This document shows, one piece after another, positions 13,988-14,939 of a DNA stretch of 14,939 bases. The position numbers and the translations under genes are program-made. Numbering within the stretch: the stretch's first letter is position 1; every line of letters starts with the position of its first letter. Under the pieces are notes generated by a model. It saw nothing but the letters and a program-made list of their open reading frames with translations, was not told the DNA's origin and ran no database searches. The stretch comes from Candidatus Nitrosotenuis sp. (GTDB lineage Archaea > Thermoproteota > Nitrososphaeria > Nitrososphaerales > Nitrosopumilaceae): contig JAHEXS010000015.1 in NCBI GenBank assembly GCA_023252015.1, positions 1 to 14,939 of the forward strand, read 5' to 3'.

Positions 13988-14091
13988 GAAGCTGACTTGA
14001 CTACAAGGCATCCTTTGCTTTGGGCAAACGGGGAGTGTCCACCGGCAAACTGGTGCCACAACAACACAGGCCTCTATGTTGTGTCAGCTTC
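13988..14091 (+). ncRNA. Candidate structured RNA, three hairpins closed by a 9-bp stem
   Basis: GAAGCTGAC (13988-13996) is perfectly complementary to GTCAGCTTC (14083-14091), closing a 104-base element. Inside lie three hairpins. The first is TTTGC/GCAAA (14014-14018, 14024-14028), extended by CC/GG across one bulged base. The second is CACCGG-CAAA-CTGGTG (14040-14055), extended by GTG/CAC. The third is ACAACA/TGTTGT (14061-14066, 14077-14082), which abuts the closing stem and could stack on it. The element is G/C-rich against very A/T-rich flanks, and no open frame of note crosses it. A/T-rich DNA around 13938-13950 could hold a TATA box; a T-rich stretch, 14126-14139, could end the transcript. 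No known family is recognised. The strand is not proven, since stems read on both strands. Confidence 0.5.
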
Positions 14092-14201
14092 TCGTAGTAC
14101 GTTACGTTACAATGAAAGATAAGGGTGTGTTTGTATTTTCTGATAACATGTTTGGCTACGAATGGTGAACACTTTACAAGTTTTTAATTTTGTTGGATAA
14201 T

Positions 14202-14219
14202 TATTCAAAAAAATGAATA
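14202..14219. repeat. Inverted repeat in the leader region of the small-gene cluster
   Basis: TATTCA and TGAATA are perfect arms around six A. It lies about 60 bases before the TATA box of the 47-aa Cys-rich gene, in a non-coding, highly A/T-rich stretch (14100-14304). It could be an operator, but chance is possible at this base composition. Confidence 0.3.
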
Positions 14220-14275
14220 TTTGTATAGTATTATTTTATAAAATTAAAAATATTAATAGAAATCAAATAATTTAT

Positions 14276-14285
14276 CATATATATG
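14276..14285 (+). promoter_or_regulatory. Candidate TATA box for the 47-aa Cys-rich gene
   Basis: CATATATATG is centred about 25 bases before the ATG at 14305. This fits a leaderless transcript covering the Cys-rich, RAM-domain and following genes. No other promoter-like element is seen between these three genes. Confidence 0.5.
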
Positions 14286-14304
14286 TATAACACGTATAGA
14301 CCCC

Positions 14305-14448
14305 ATGAGTTATTGTATAGAATGTGGGGACGAGGCAGAAGTATGCTTCTGCATGACAGAAAAAAAGCCACTTGACGAATACCTGGAAGCAATGAAAGAG
14401 TGTGCAGAACTCAAGTGCTACTGCAGAAAGCACATGCCCAGGAGTTGA
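14305..14448 (+). CDS. 47-aa cysteine-rich mini-protein
   Basis: Short gene opening MSYCIECGDEAEVCFC and ending KCYCRKHMPRS. It has seven cysteines in 47 residues: C4 and C7 (CIEC), C14 and C16 (CFC), C33, C38 and C40 (CYC), plus H43. This is enough for two zinc sites of the treble-clef or cross-brace kind. A charged helix (KKPLDEYLEAMKE) joins the two Cys clusters. I do not recognise the family. It is followed 4 bases later by the RAM-domain gene, whose ribosome binding site overlaps this gene's end, so the two are probably coupled. A TATA box at leaderless spacing precedes the ATG. The length is below usual gene-calling limits. Confidence 0.75.
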   Translation: MSYCIECGDEAEVCFCMTEKKPLDEYLEAMKECAELKCYCRKHMPRS

Positions 14449-14449
14449 T
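14441..14449 (+). promoter_or_regulatory. Ribosome binding site that sets the RAM-domain gene start
   Basis: AGGAGTTGAT (14440-14449) differs by one base from AGGAGGTGAT, the full complement of the archaeal 16S 3' end. GGAG ends 8 bases before the TTG at 14453. This favours that TTG over the in-frame ATG-like start at 14402, which lies inside the preceding gene. Confidence 0.6.
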
Positions 14450-14452
14450 TTT

Positions 14453-14692
14453 TTGTCGTCGGCATATGTTTTAATAAACTGTGATCTTGGAGCGGAGGAA
14501 AAGGTAATCTCTGAACTCAAGTCGGTTAGCAGGGTAAAGGAAATGCACGGAGTCTTTGGCGCATACGACATTATTGCCAAAATTGAGGCACCGTCAAATG
14601 AGATGGTACGTGATATCATCACATCAAAGATTCGTAGGATTGACAGAATTCGATCTACTCTGACTTTGATGGGAATAGAAGGGCAAGAGTGA
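14453..14692 (+). CDS. Stand-alone Lrp/AsnC-type RAM domain protein
   Basis: 79-aa protein made only of the ligand-binding and oligomerisation domain of Lrp/AsnC regulators (RAM fold), without the DNA-binding helix-turn-helix. The typical pattern runs SAYVLINCDLGAEEKVISEL, then VKEMHGVFGAYDIIAKIE, then STLTLMGIEG. Such single-domain proteins are common in this archaeal group; they may bind amino acids, or form mixed oligomers with full-length Lrp proteins. The TTG at 14453 is preferred over 14402 because of the strong ribosome binding site 8 bases before it, and because the family N terminus then fits exactly. The next gene's ATG follows the stop directly. Confidence 0.88.
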   Translation: MSSAYVLINCDLGAEEKVISELKSVSRVKEMHGVFGAYDIIAKIEAPSNEMVRDIITSKIRRIDRIRSTLTLMGIEGQE

Positions 14693-14939
14693 ATGTACCT
14701 TCTACACAAAGTCCGTTATCCAGGATATGACGTAAAGTGTAAGAGATTAACAAAGGAAAATGAAATTAGGTTTGCTGGGATAATTGACAAGGATGGCATG
14801 ATAGTTGCAGGGGGATTCAAAAAGGGAATCATCCCATTTGAGAAAGACAAATTGAAACTGGAGGAGTTTATGCAATTTGTTTACGAGATTTCACAAAGAA
14901 AGTCCTTTGATGGTTCACTAGGTCCAATAAACTATCTTG
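14693..14939 (+). CDS. Conserved archaeal protein, roadblock/DUF6659-like, N-terminal part (cut by window edge)
   Basis: 82 codons are visible before the window ends. The segment EIRFAGIIDKDGMIVAGGFKKGIIPFE near residues 24-50 matches the opening of a small protein family that is abundant in ammonia-oxidising archaea, which I remember as DUF6659. The beta-strand pattern (xIRFAGIID..G.IVAGG) is reminiscent of roadblock/profilin-like folds. RKSFDGSLGPINYL later is also typical. The function of the family is not established; signalling or regulatory roles are speculation. The ATG abuts the RAM-domain stop, so it is part of the same transcript. The family name is from memory and should be treated with caution. 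Confidence 0.65.
   Translation, partial: MYLLHKVRYPGYDVKCKRLTKENEIRFAGIIDKDGMIVAGGFKKGIIPFEKDKLKLEEFMQFVYEISQRKSFDGSLGPINYL

Noticed and set aside
13988..14091. Cobalamin, TPP or SAM riboswitch
   Set aside because: Core signature sequences of these classes are not present, and no matching biosynthesis or transport gene lies downstream.
14402..14452. Longer start for the RAM-domain protein at 14402
   Set aside because: The extra residues lie inside the Cys-rich gene and have no family match; the TTG at 14453 has a strong ribosome binding site.
14275..14709. Long minus-strand frame of 144 codons opposite the RAM-domain gene
   Set aside because: It lies antisense to three well-supported plus-strand genes and has no recognisable motif; it is a shadow of their codon pattern.
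1..14939. CRISPR array, insertion sequence or prophage
   Set aside because: No regularly spaced repeats, transposase, integrase or phage structural genes were seen on either strand.

Overview
The window looks like chromosome of an ammonia-oxidising archaeon of the Nitrososphaeria (Thaumarchaeota). The basis is archaeal/eukaryotic-type translation genes (L7Ae, S28e, L24e, L37e, aIF5B, an Lsm protein), archease, CCA-encoding tRNA genes, A+T-rich leaderless-looking promoters, very frequent TTG starts, and at the right edge a stand-alone Lrp-type RAM-domain protein followed by a small protein of a kind typical of this group. This is inference from gene content; no 16S or amo gene is present.

Layout, left to right. 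(1) 1-558, minus: the N-terminal part of hisS, cut by the window edge. (2) 639-1490, plus: archease and a thioredoxin with an unusual N-terminal extension. (3) 1481-4487, minus: a translation operon read as rpl7ae, rps28e, rpl24e, ndk, infB. (4) 4548-6528, minus: a phosphohexomutase (glmM type) preceded by a membrane protein of the DUF457/YdjM type. (5) 6674-6761: tRNA-Leu(UAG). (6) 6833-8382, plus: purU overlapping a creatininase-family amidohydrolase. (7) 8449-10494, plus: Lsm, rpl37e (only 55 codons), a coiled-coil/proline-rich protein of unknown function, and rpiA, the last three directly abutting. (8) 10486-13151, minus: ahcY, then a cyclic amidohydrolase of the dihydroorotase/hydantoinase type. 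(9) 13232-13306: tRNA-Ala(CGC). (10) 13307-14304: about 1 kb that is mostly non-coding, but holds a 34-aa Cys-rich mini-protein gene (minus strand) and a strongly structured segment, 13988-14091, that could be an untranslated RNA. (11) 14305-14939, plus: three tightly packed small genes, namely a 47-aa Cys-rich protein, a RAM-domain protein and a truncated conserved protein.

Most genes are housekeeping: translation, tRNA splicing support, nucleotide and one-carbon metabolism, the methyl cycle (ahcY) and sugar phosphates (rpiA, glmM). The accessory-looking part is 13.3-14.9 kb, where the two Cys-rich mini-proteins, the candidate RNA and the RAM-domain regulator lie close together. No mobile element, CRISPR array or phage gene was seen.
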